Assembly: GCF_000019225.1 (NCBI RefSeq) | Contig: NC_010995.1 | Span: forward strand, 496,001 to 560,000 | DNA from: Cellvibrio japonicus Ueda107 | Lineage (GTDB): Bacteria > Pseudomonadota > Gammaproteobacteria > Pseudomonadales > Cellvibrionaceae | DNA: 64,000 bases | Direction: 5' to 3' | Part shown: piece by piece, positions 51,268-58,940 of the stretch | Position numbering within the stretch: the first letter of the stretch is position 1 | Layout of the letters: each line of letters opens with the position of its first letter | Translations under genes and position numbers: made by a program | The notes under the pieces: model-generated | Database searches by the model: none | Told to the model about the DNA's origin: nothing | Seen by the model: the letters and a program-made list of their open reading frames with translations, nothing else

Positions 51268-53862
51268 ATGCATTTATTGTCTTCCTTGTACCGCGCGTTG
51301 ATTATTGAGCGTCCCCGTCTGGCCCTCGGTATCCTGATACTCCTCACCTTGATTGCCGCCTATGGTATGCGTTACATGAAGCTCGATGCTTCGGCGGATT
51401 CATTGACGCTGGAGAACGATACCTCGATCGATTACTTCCGCGAGATCAGTCAGCGTTACCAGCACGGTGATTTCCTGGTGCTGACATACAGTCCCAAGGC
51501 TGAAATGTTTTCCGACGAGTCGATCGAAACACTCAAGGCTCTGACCAGTGAACTGGCTGCGGTAGAGGGAGTGGCCGGGGTAAATTCGATTATTAGTGTG
51601 CCCCTGTTGTACAGCCCTATGCGCTCACTGGCGGAGCAAAAAGAATCCACGCGTACATTGCTGACTCCCGGGGTGGAGCGGGAAATGGTTCGACAGGAGT
51701 TCTTGCACAGTCCCATTTATCGCAAGATGTTGTTGAGCCCGGACAGTAAGACCTCGGCGATCCAACTCAATCTCAAGGTTAACAATAAATACATTGAACT
51801 TGCGCGCCAGCGCGATGCGCTGCGCTATAAGCGCCATCATGAGGGGTTAACCGCAGAGGAAGAGCGTGAGCTGGAGCAGGTTGCTGCCGAGTTCCTGGCT
51901 TATCGCACCCAGGTAGCTGCTCGCGATGCAGAGCGGGTACAGGAGGTGCGTGACATAGTCGCCAAATACCAGGGCAAGGCGCAAATATTCCTCGGCGGCG
52001 TCACTATGATCACCAGCGATATGATCAGCTATATCAAAAGTGATTTGGTGGTCTTTGGGGCCGCATTGTTATTGCTGATGATTGTCATGTTGGGCGTGTT
52101 ATTCCGCCAGTGGCGCTTTGTAATACTGCCTATGGGCGCCTGTATTGCATCGGTCATTCTGATGCTGGGGTGGCTGAGCTGGATCGATTGGCGGATGACG
52201 GTTATTTCGTCCAACTTTGTTGCTCTGTTATTGATTATTGTATTCGCGTTCAATATTTATCTGGTTGTCCGTTATCGCGAGGTGCATGCGCAACATCCCG
52301 ATCGTCCCCAGTCCGAATTAGTCCTGATGGCGATGAGATTCATGGCGGTGCCCTGTGTCTATTCGGCATTAACAACCATGGTCGCATTTGTGTCACTGGT
52401 GATGAGCGGTATACGTCCGGTTATCGATTTTGGCTGGATGATGACAATTGGCCTGGTGGTGGGTTTTAGTGTGACTTTTATCGTCCTGCCGGCGGGACTG
52501 ATGCTCTTGCCCAAGGGCGAGCCCAAGGATCGTGGCGATAAGTCTGCTGCAACCACACTGAAGTTTTCTCGCCTGGCAGAATTTCATGGCAGCAAAATAT
52601 TGTTGGTGAGCTTAATCGCCCTGATCATCAGCATCTGGGGAATCAGCAAGTTGCAAGTTGAAAATCGCTTTGTTGATTACTTCAAGGATACCAGCGAAAT
52701 TTATAAAGGTTTGACGGTGATTGACCAGCAGCTGGGTGGAACCGTATCGCTGGATATTATTCTCGATGCTGACCCGGCTATTTTGGCGGATATGCGCGAT
52801 GAACCCTCAGCGGATACTGCGCCGGTCAGTGCAGAAACAGACGCTTTCTTTGGTGATGATGACCCTTTTGCCAGTGCATCATCCAGTGATGATGGCAATG
52901 AGGAAGATCCCTTTTCCGGCGATGATCCTTTTGCTGGTGCAGCGGAAGAGGCATTTGGCGATGGCCATCAGGCGGCAGAGTCAAGTTATTGGTTTAGTAT
53001 TGCGGGACTGGATCAGATCAAAAAGGTACAGGAGTACCTGGAAACCCTGCCAGAGGTCGGCAAGGTCCAATCGTTGGCGGTGACTTATCAGTTGGCCCAG
53101 GATATTAATAAGGGGCGCCTGAATGATTTCGAGCTGAATGTCATGCGCAATATGCTGTCAGCCGATATCAAACACCTCATGCTTGACCCCTATTTAAATG
53201 ACGGAAAACAACAGGCGCGGATTACCCTGCGTGTCGTGGAAACAACGCCAAACCTCAAACGGGTTGAATTGGTGGAGCGTATCCGCCAGGCGCTGGTAAA
53301 TGACCTCGGCTTTACGCGTGAGCAGGTTAGCTTTACCGGGATGCTCGTGCTCTATAACAACATGCTGCAGAGTTTGTTTAAATCCCAGATTGCGACGATT
53401 GGCGTGGTCTTTGCCGCGATTATGCTGATGATTATGGTTTTGTTCCGCTCCTTCAGTATTGCGCTCATTTCCATACTGCCGAATCTCCTGGCAGCCACAA
53501 CGGTATTGGGGGCTATGGGACTGGTTGGGATTCCGTTGGATATGATGACGACAACCATTGCTGCGATTGTGGTAGGTGTTGGTGTTGATCAGGCCATTCA
53601 ATACTTCTATCGCTTCCGCGATGAGTATGCAATCGATAAGGACTATGTTGCCGCCATGCATAGGTCGCACGCCTCTATTGGCCGCGCCATGTATTACACC
53701 TCGGTCATTATTGTTATCGGCTTCTCTATTTTGATGTTGTCTCAGTTTATTCCTTCTATCTATTTTGGAGCGCTGACCGCATTTGCCATGCTGATGGCCG
53801 TGCTGGGTACATTGACGTTGTTACCCAAATTGATTTTGATGCTGAAGCCTTTTGGAAAGTAA
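51268..53862 (+). CDS. RND-superfamily (MMPL-type) exporter with DPF-repeat insertion
   Basis: An 864-residue membrane protein with the RND two-fold plan: helix 1 (about 18-33), large periplasmic loop, helices 2-6 (about 255-420), helix 7 (about 442-458), second periplasmic loop, helices 8-12 (about 710-860). Such proteins use proton flow to export lipids or other hydrophobic cargo; members of this group are annotated only as predicted exporters. The second periplasmic loop contains an acidic insertion (about 522-571) with three DPF[AS] units (DDDPFAS, EDPFSG, DDPFAGA), which I do not recognise from relatives. It stands alone and its terminator was split by the IS. Confidence 0.85.
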   Translation: MHLLSSLYRALIIERPRLALGILILLTLIAAYGMRYMKLDASADSLTLENDTSIDYFREISQRYQHGDFLVLTYSPKAEMFSDESIETLKALTSELAAVEGVAGVNSIISVPLLYSPMRSLAEQKESTRTLLTPGVEREMVRQEFLHSPIYRKMLLSPDSKTSAIQLNLKVNNKYIELARQRDALRYKRHHEGLTAEEERELEQVAAEFLAYRTQVAARDAERVQEVRDIVAKYQGKAQIFLGGVTMITSDMISYIKSDLVVFGAALLLLMIVMLGVLFRQWRFVILPMGACIASVILMLGWLSWIDWRMTVISSNFVALLLIIVFAFNIYLVVRYREVHAQHPDRPQSELVLMAMRFMAVPCVYSALTTMVAFVSLVMSGIRPVIDFGWMMTIGLVVGFSVTFIVLPAGLMLLPKGEPKDRGDKSAATTLKFSRLAEFHGSKILLVSLIALIISIWGISKLQVENRFVDYFKDTSEIYKGLTVIDQQLGGTVSLDIILDADPAILADMRDEPSADTAPVSAETDAFFGDDDPFASASSSDDGNEEDPFSGDDPFAGAAEEAFGDGHQAAESSYWFSIAGLDQIKKVQEYLETLPEVGKVQSLAVTYQLAQDINKGRLNDFELNVMRNMLSADIKHLMLDPYLNDGKQQARITLRVVETTPNLKRVELVERIRQALVNDLGFTREQVSFTGMLVLYNNMLQSLFKSQIATIGVVFAAIMLMIMVLFRSFSIALISILPNLLAATTVLGAMGLVGIPLDMMTTTIAAIVVGVGVDQAIQYFYRFRDEYAIDKDYVAAMHRSHASIGRAMYYTSVIIVIGFSILMLSQFIPSIYFGALTAFAMLMAVLGTLTLLPKLILMLKPFGK

Positions 53863-53872
53863 ATCGATAGTG

Positions 53873-53894
53873 AATAAAAAGGGCGCATCAGCGC
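53873..53894 (+). terminator. Left half of an IS-disrupted bidirectional terminator
   Basis: aataaaaagggcgc-atca-gcgc remains here. The missing right part (cctttttatt) now lies at 55179-55188 beyond the IS. Rejoined across the insertion without the duplicated 10 bases, the arms are a perfect 14 bp with a 4-base loop. The T run needed by the exporter transcript is no longer adjacent. Confidence 0.88.
53885..53894. repeat. Target-site duplication, left copy
   Basis: gcatcagcgc directly abuts the left terminal repeat of the IS and is repeated exactly at 55169-55178. Ten bases fits the IS4 family. Confidence 0.93.
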
Positions 53895-53912
53895 CACTGC
53901 TGTCCCATAGTT
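53895..53912 (+). repeat. IS left terminal inverted repeat
   Basis: cactgctgtcccatagtt, exact complement of the right end. Confidence 0.95.
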
Positions 53913-53916
53913 CTAC

Positions 53917-55068
53917 TCATAAGGCGAGCCTCATTTGAGGCTCGCTTTTTTTATGATTCGGCGGGTCCGGTATCAGGATGCTTTTTAGACTCCTACGCTC
54001 AAACAAATTTAACTGAATTACCCTCATGATCCGTTGAACTGTCCATCCCGCTTTAGTGCTGTGACGCGAAAATGCCAACAATAGATACGTAATCATGGCA
54101 ATCCAAATTTGTGTTAACACCGCATTTCTTGAAGTGCCCACAAACGCTTTGATCTTCAGGTTTTGTTTGATCGCTTTGAAGAACAACTCCACCTGCCAGC
54201 GATCCTTATAAATCGCTGCAATTGTGGCCGCCGCCAGCTGAAAGTTGTTGGTGAGAAACTCATAGAATTTGCCGGTTGTTGCGTCACGATAGCCAATTCG
54301 ACGCAACTTCGGTGCGCCGCGTTTGATCGCATGAGCGCTGGATAATTGAATGACCTGATCACTGATAATACCTTTGCTGCTGTCGGCATAGCGACGTTCT
54401 TCCACGCGATAGACGGCTTTGGCGCGCAAGCGGGTTACAAAGAAAACTCCTTTATCTGTCAATAACTTAAACCAGCGGTAATCCACGTAGCCTTTATCAA
54501 ACGCAACGATGCTGCCTTTGGGAAAATCAAATTTTCGTCCCTCAATCATGTCGTTTTCCTGGCCATCACTGAGTGCGACAAACTCCGGCACTTGGGTGCC
54601 ATGATTCAGGCCAACACTTAATTTTACATTTGCTGTGTCATCTCGATGCGCCGCCCAGGGAAATACCGACAGCGATAAATCAATCGCGCTGGCATCAAGG
54701 GAGTACAGCGGATTTTTAAACTGGAATTTGTGTTTGCCCTGCATGGATTTACAGCGGTGAAGCAGACGAGCAAATACGTGTTTGTAGAGTTCGGCGGGCT
54801 GTACTTCGTTGATTCGTGCCAACGTTGAACGGGCTATTGGCTTGGCACCGAGATGATAAAGTTTATGCTGCTGTGCTTCGAGATTGGATTGAATATCACG
54901 CAAGCTTTGGCGGCCAGAGAGCTGCGACATGGCCATGCCGACAAATTGATCCCAGCGGGTGGCCGAGCGCAATTTTTGGCCGACATGATGCTTTTTAGCT
55001 TCCGCTTCAAATTCATGTCTCGATAAAGGTTTGAGTAGTTGATGAAATGCGGTGTTAGAATGTGACAA
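53917..55068 (-). CDS. IS4-family DDE transposase
   Basis: A 383-residue transposase. The start is TTG (complement of 55066-55068) with aaagga 9 bases upstream; an in-frame stop lies a few codons before, and the next ATG is far inside. DDE residues: Asp in YSLDASAIDLS, Asp in VAFDKGYVDYRW, and the Glu in YKDRWQVELFFKAIK, which is the Y(2)R(3)E(6)K signature of IS4. The C-terminal codons overlap a strong hairpin. No frameshift or stop interrupts it. Confidence 0.96.
   Translation of the reverse strand: MSHSNTAFHQLLKPLSRHEFEAEAKKHHVGQKLRSATRWDQFVGMAMSQLSGRQSLRDIQSNLEAQQHKLYHLGAKPIARSTLARINEVQPAELYKHVFARLLHRCKSMQGKHKFQFKNPLYSLDASAIDLSLSVFPWAAHRDDTANVKLSVGLNHGTQVPEFVALSDGQENDMIEGRKFDFPKGSIVAFDKGYVDYRWFKLLTDKGVFFVTRLRAKAVYRVEERRYADSSKGIISDQVIQLSSAHAIKRGAPKLRRIGYRDATTGKFYEFLTNNFQLAAATIAAIYKDRWQVELFFKAIKQNLKIKAFVGTSRNAVLTQIWIAMITYLLLAFSRHSTKAGWTVQRIMRVIQLNLFERRSLKSILIPDPPNHKKSEPQMRLAL
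53924..53952 (+). terminator. Plus-strand terminator inside the IS end
   Basis: gcgagcctc / gaggctcgc (53924-53932, 53937-53945) followed by T7 on the plus strand. It lies inside the last codons of the transposase and faces transcription coming from the exporter gene. Confidence 0.8.
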
Positions 55069-55137
55069 AGCCTGTTTTCCTTTGTTTTACCAATGTTTGG
55101 TCGCACTTACATTGTATCAACTTGGAAAACAGGCTTT
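55067..55137 (-). promoter_or_regulatory. Inverted repeat able to mask the transposase start
   Basis: 14-bp perfect arms at 55067-55080 and 55124-55137. In a minus-strand transcript entering from outside, the second arm covers most of the Shine-Dalgarno and the first two bases of the TTG start. The loop contains tacaat, a -10-like hexamer, so a transcript started by the element itself would lack the first arm. Confidence 0.7.
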
Positions 55138-55150
55138 TCTTTTATCTACA

Positions 55151-55168
55151 AACTATGGGACAGCAGTG
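55151..55168 (-). repeat. IS right terminal inverted repeat
   Basis: aactatgggacagcagtg on the plus strand, exact complement of the left end. Confidence 0.95.
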
Positions 55169-55188
55169 GCATCAGCGCCCTTTTTATT
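55169..55188 (-). terminator. Right half of the IS-disrupted terminator, with target duplication
   Basis: gcatcagcgc (55169-55178, right copy of the target duplication) followed by cctttttatt. This once completed the hairpin at 53873-53886 and would also have stopped the leftward lipoprotein transcript. Confidence 0.88.
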
Positions 55189-55201
55189 GTTGTCCTGCTG
55201 A

Positions 55202-56596
55202 TCAGGGCAATTCAACCAAGCGAATATTATCCAGGTAATAAGCGTCGGCGTCGGTGCCCGCGGAGCGGGATATGCCTACGGAAAGTTGTATATCACCGGA
55301 AAGTGAAGCGCCTTTGGTTGCATCAACCGGCAGGGTAAAGGTTGTCCATGCATCAACATTACCCTGGGTGGCAACATGTGAGTGATACAGTGCATTGTCG
55401 GTTTGTACGGCGCCAGTGACTGTCGCACCTGCCATCAGCGTTAAATCCTTATAGCCGTTATTCGCCTCGCTAAGGCCCAGCGTGTTATGGGGGAAATAGG
55501 CATCAACTTTCACTTCGTAATTGGCCAGGGTTTTGTCACCGGGCAATGAGACATTAACGACCGGAGATGAATTCCAGTTGCCGACAGTAACGCGCAGTAC
55601 TTTGGTGGATGAACCATTAGCAGGTAAGCCGGAGCCTGCGGTTATGGAGGCAATGGTGACTACGGTTGGGGTTGCATCAGTTGCAGCCCAGCCTGTCGCA
55701 CCGTAAACCGTACCCGCGTCATCATTTTCAAAGTCAACAGTTAGTACCGCAGATACACTGGAGGCGACACTGGAACTGGCTTCGCTGGAAGCAACCGAAC
55801 TGGAACTCGCACTGCCGCCATCAGCAAAGTTGACTTCTATGCTTTTTACCAGGAAAGGATCAAGGATGGTCAGGCTGGATGGTGGGGTAGTGAGTTGAAT
55901 ACCGAAATGGGTGATGCCTTGAGCATTAGCCGGCGTTTCGGGGTTGATTTCCCACACGATAGTGTTGTCGCCCGCCACCAGGTCGGTAACCGGGTTCCAG
56001 CTATAGACGGCACCGGTACCTTGCAGGACAAGTTGCAAAATCAGGGAGCCGTCAGTCGTGTAAGACGCCGGGACATTGATGACCGCAGTGACTGTTGCGC
56101 CATTGAAATCGTAAGTATCACCCAGTTCAGTTCGTGCCTGGCGCTTCCAGTTATCGGTATCTGACCAGGCAAGGGGTGTAATTTTCAAGGCGGGTGTTAG
56201 CGAGTCGTGCTCCAGCAATAAATTGGTGCCGCCGCCATTAACAAACCACCCCTCAATTCCCGCTGCAAAACCCAGGCTGAGATCGGCAGATGGCTGGCTG
56301 TTTTCAGAAGAGGAAACGCTGCTGGCAACCGAACTGCTTTCAGAGGATTCTTCGCTGGATGACGATGATGACTCCACACTTGAGGAACTTGGTTCCTGCT
56401 CAGAACTGGAAACACTGGATACGACAGAGCTGACAGTGCTGGAAGATGACGCTTCCGAGGAGACCGACGAACTGACACTGCTGCTGGATACCACGGAAGA
56501 TGATGAACTACTGGAGCGCTTGCTGTCGCCATCACTGCCGCCGCAGGCACTCAACACTACCGATACTGCCAAAATAAAGGAAAGGTTTTTTAACAT
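55202..56596 (-). CDS. Ser-linker lipoprotein with two carbohydrate-binding-like beta-sandwich modules
   Basis: A 464-residue protein from the ATG complementary to 56594-56596, with aggag 9 bases upstream; ten more codons are open before it. Lipobox VLSAC (Cys17), a long Ser/Glu-rich linker (to about 105), a first beta-rich module (about 106-270: FAAGIEGWFVNGGGTNLLLE ... ITHFGIQLTTPP), a second Ser linker, and a second beta-rich module (about 290-464) ending DADAYYLDNIRLVELP, a common ending of jelly-roll binding modules. No catalytic domain is visible. It probably binds glycans at the cell surface. Neighbouring CE2 and SGNH genes on the same strand support a role in acetylated polysaccharide use. 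Exact CBM family not assigned. Confidence 0.75.
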   Translation of the reverse strand: MLKNLSFILAVSVVLSACGGSDGDSKRSSSSSSSVVSSSSVSSSVSSEASSSSTVSSVVSSVSSSEQEPSSSSVESSSSSSEESSESSSVASSVSSSENSQPSADLSLGFAAGIEGWFVNGGGTNLLLEHDSLTPALKITPLAWSDTDNWKRQARTELGDTYDFNGATVTAVINVPASYTTDGSLILQLVLQGTGAVYSWNPVTDLVAGDNTIVWEINPETPANAQGITHFGIQLTTPPSSLTILDPFLVKSIEVNFADGGSASSSSVASSEASSSVASSVSAVLTVDFENDDAGTVYGATGWAATDATPTVVTIASITAGSGLPANGSSTKVLRVTVGNWNSSPVVNVSLPGDKTLANYEVKVDAYFPHNTLGLSEANNGYKDLTLMAGATVTGAVQTDNALYHSHVATQGNVDAWTTFTLPVDATKGASLSGDIQLSVGISRSAGTDADAYYLDNIRLVELP

Positions 56597-56889
56597 GTTA
56601 TTAGCTCCTGTGAGAAGAGAAATCACCTGTTGTCATAAGCCAGGGTGAGAAGGTTGTAATTGTTATTGCTTCTTGCCCATCACCGGTGTGGCGATGGTAA
56701 AACTGTCTAAGCGGGTGAGTTTTCTTTAACGCATTGAAATTATTGGTTTTATTACATGCTATTGGTGCCCAAGTATCCTTGTGTACCAGTGCATCAATAA
56801 ACATAGCACACAAATATTCTGTTGGACTATAAGCTTGTTGGATTTTTTTTGCGCCACGGGGATGGGGTGATAGGACCAAAGGGGGAGAG

Positions 56890-56913
56890 TCAGCCGGGTA
56901 ACGACCCGGCTGA
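56890..56913 (-). terminator. Hairpin just after the CE2 gene
   Basis: tcagccgggt / acccggctga, 10-bp arms, 4-base loop, 8 bases past the CE2 stop. On the minus strand the tail is C/T-rich rather than a T run, so termination is likely but not certain. The rest of the 56597-56920 gap shows no gene; it probably holds the promoter of the binding lipoprotein. Confidence 0.55.
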
Positions 56914-56920
56914 TCGGGGT

Positions 56921-57997
56921 TTACCAGTCCATAATCTGGCGCAGTTGGGGAGTCAGCTCCCGGGCCATGGCGGCATGCTGGTCTTTGGTGGGGTGTGCAT
57001 CGCTGTTATCGCCGGGGTGATGGCTTGAGCTTGCGTAAAAGACCCGGTTGCTGTGCAGTTGCTGCCGGGTTTCCCCTATATAGCTCACCAGGGCTGCCTT
57101 CTTGTCGCCGTTCAGGATAGCGCCTTCCGTCAGTACGATTGTCGCTTGCGGATGATTGTCCAGCAGGGTGCGAACAAAGCGGGTATAGGTGTTGATATAG
57201 GTTGCGCGATCCGGAATACCGGGGCTGAAATCGTTAGTGCCAATAGCACTGATAATCAGGTCGGGTTGATAGCGATGGTGATCCCATTGCGGAGCTTGAC
57301 CAGTGTCACCCAGGGTGAACTGATAAAAATCCGGCAGGTTGGCATCATCGGTTTTGCCGTTCCAGCTGCGAATCAGTCCCCGCCCTCCCCAGCACACCAG
57401 CTGCACCTGGGCATCCAGGGCCTTGGCGGTGAGCATGCCGTAGGACTCGCGCGCATTCCACCAACGGGTGTTTTTGTCTTCACCGGCGACCCTGTCAATG
57501 GCCTCACCGCAGGTGACGGAATCGCCCAGGACAAGGATTTTTCGCTGTGGTAATACCGGCGCTGGCAAAAACTGTGTTCCGGTCAGCGTGAGTTGTTTAA
57601 GCGTAACCTGGCCATGCCAGTTTTCCGAGCGGTGGATAATCTCCACCCTGTGTTCACCACTGTTGGGGAAATGAAAGAGCTCAACAGTTTGCTGCTGTGC
57701 ATCCAGTTTGATGCTTGTGGGTGGGTGGTTATCGATAATCACATCAATCCAGGAATTGCCGTTGCTGCTTTGCATCTCCGCGGTCAGGCGCGAGCCTGCG
57801 ACAATTGTGGAAAGGCTAACGCCGGGATAACCAAAGGTGAGACTGGCATCGTCATTGATATGCGTGCGCCCCATAACCTGGATATGGGGATCGCTAGCGG
57901 CAATAGTGTGTGTGGATGACATAAGTGATTGCGTATTGTTGCAGGCAGACAGGAAATAAGATCCCGTCAATAACAGTATTGGAAAGAGCAATTTCAT
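56921..57997 (-). CDS. Carbohydrate esterase family 2-type acetyl esterase, lipoprotein
   Basis: A 358-residue protein with lipobox FLSAC (Cys19). Residues about 38-145 form the N-terminal jelly roll typical of CE2, and residues 150-358 the SGNH hydrolase domain: nucleophile Ser160 in VLGDSVTCGEA, oxyanion Asn in AIGTNDFSPG, and His335 in SDAHPTKDQH. CE2 enzymes remove acetyl groups, mainly O-6, from xylan or mannan; Cellvibrio has several. It should act at the outer membrane. Upstream is an SGNH gene, downstream a binding lipoprotein, all leftward. Confidence 0.9.
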   Translation of the reverse strand: MKLLFPILLLTGSYFLSACNNTQSLMSSTHTIAASDPHIQVMGRTHINDDASLTFGYPGVSLSTIVAGSRLTAEMQSSNGNSWIDVIIDNHPPTSIKLDAQQQTVELFHFPNSGEHRVEIIHRSENWHGQVTLKQLTLTGTQFLPAPVLPQRKILVLGDSVTCGEAIDRVAGEDKNTRWWNARESYGMLTAKALDAQVQLVCWGGRGLIRSWNGKTDDANLPDFYQFTLGDTGQAPQWDHHRYQPDLIISAIGTNDFSPGIPDRATYINTYTRFVRTLLDNHPQATIVLTEGAILNGDKKAALVSYIGETRQQLHSNRVFYASSSHHPGDNSDAHPTKDQHAAMARELTPQLRQIMDW

Positions 57998-58033
57998 AAG
58001 GCATTACCCGACTGAATAGAAAGAAAGCGAAAG

Positions 58034-58054
58034 GGACAGCGGTTGTCTGTCCCC
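58034..58054 (-). terminator. Probable terminator after the SGNH gene
   Basis: gggacag / ctgtccc with a 7-base loop, followed on the minus strand by tttcgctttctttc. It lies 14 bases past the SGNH stop and before the CE2 gene. Confidence 0.6.
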
Positions 58055-58067
58055 GCACAGCTGGGTG

Positions 58068-58805
58068 CTATTGCAGCAGCTTATGAATATCCGGAGTCAT
58101 AGCCTCGGCCCAAATCTTATAGCCTGCAGGCGTCGGGTGGAGGAAGTCGGCCATGACCTCGGCAGCAATGGAGCCATCTTTTTGCAGGAACACGTGGCCA
58201 TAATCCTTGAAGAAAATGGTTTTGTTATTGCCCAGTTTGCTAATAATGCTGTTCAATCGCTTTGCCTTGGCGCGATTAGGGGAGTCGGCTTTCTCATCGA
58301 ACGGAAACACGGCATTTAATAAAATCCTGCTGTTTGGCCAGGCCAGTTGTAGTTGCTGTACCACACGGGTAATACCATCGGCCGCCTGCTCGGGGCTTTC
58401 CTGCAAATGTCCGAGGTTATTAACGCCAATCAGAACCACAATGAGTTTGGGGTGTAGTTGGCCAATGGTGCCGTGTTGCAGTCGCCACAACACATTGCCT
58501 GTGTGATCGGCGCCAATCGCAAAATTAGCAGCTTTTAACGGCGCGAAATGGGTCTGCCAGAGTTGCCAGTCCCAACCGGCGGTAATGGAGTCACCGATAA
58601 ACAGCAAGTCGACCTGGTCGTGTTCGGCGATCAGGACATCTTCGGCGTGCATACGCTCCCAGGTGGCAACTGACATCCAGGGAAACTCCTGGGTGCGTTT
58701 GCTGGGGATGGTGCCGGGGAGGTTTTCACTGGCATTGCTGCCAAGTGCAGTAAATCCAAGTGAAAGTGCCAGTATAAAGGCGGAGAGCAAAGGTGCTGAT
58801 AACAT
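58068..58805 (-). CDS. Exported SGNH/GDSL-family hydrolase
   Basis: A 245-residue protein with a signal peptide (MLSAPLLSAFILALSLGFTA, cleavage near 25). SGNH blocks: Ser73 in LLFIGDSITAGWDW, Gly in ANFAIGADHTGNVLW, Asn in VVLIGVNNLGH, and Asp220/His223 in DFLHPTPAGY. The pattern is closest to platelet-activating-factor acetylhydrolase-like bacterial esterases. It could deacetylate glycans like its CE2 neighbour, which is inferred from context. Confidence 0.85.
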   Translation of the reverse strand: MLSAPLLSAFILALSLGFTALGSNASENLPGTIPSKRTQEFPWMSVATWERMHAEDVLIAEHDQVDLLFIGDSITAGWDWQLWQTHFAPLKAANFAIGADHTGNVLWRLQHGTIGQLHPKLIVVLIGVNNLGHLQESPEQAADGITRVVQQLQLAWPNSRILLNAVFPFDEKADSPNRAKAKRLNSIISKLGNNKTIFFKDYGHVFLQKDGSIAAEVMADFLHPTPAGYKIWAEAMTPDIHKLLQ

Positions 58806-58940
58806 AGGAAAATGCCTGCTGAGCCAATATTATTTGTTGCCCCGGTGTTGCGCGATATATTCGCGCAAACATCATGGGGGCTGCCTGTTATTCAGCGGTT
58901 GTGTTTTGTGTGTCTACATTCCTTGCAGTATCAGTATTTA

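Larger units (their letters stand above)
53895..55168 (-). mobile_element. Complete IS4-family insertion sequence (1274 bp)
   Basis: The element is bounded by 18-bp perfect terminal inverted repeats, cactgctgtcccatagtt at 53895-53912 and its complement at 55151-55168, and flanked by 10-bp direct repeats. It carries one intact transposase gene on the minus strand. The exact termini, intact reading frame and unmutated target duplication suggest a recent, still potentially active insertion. Confidence 0.95.
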
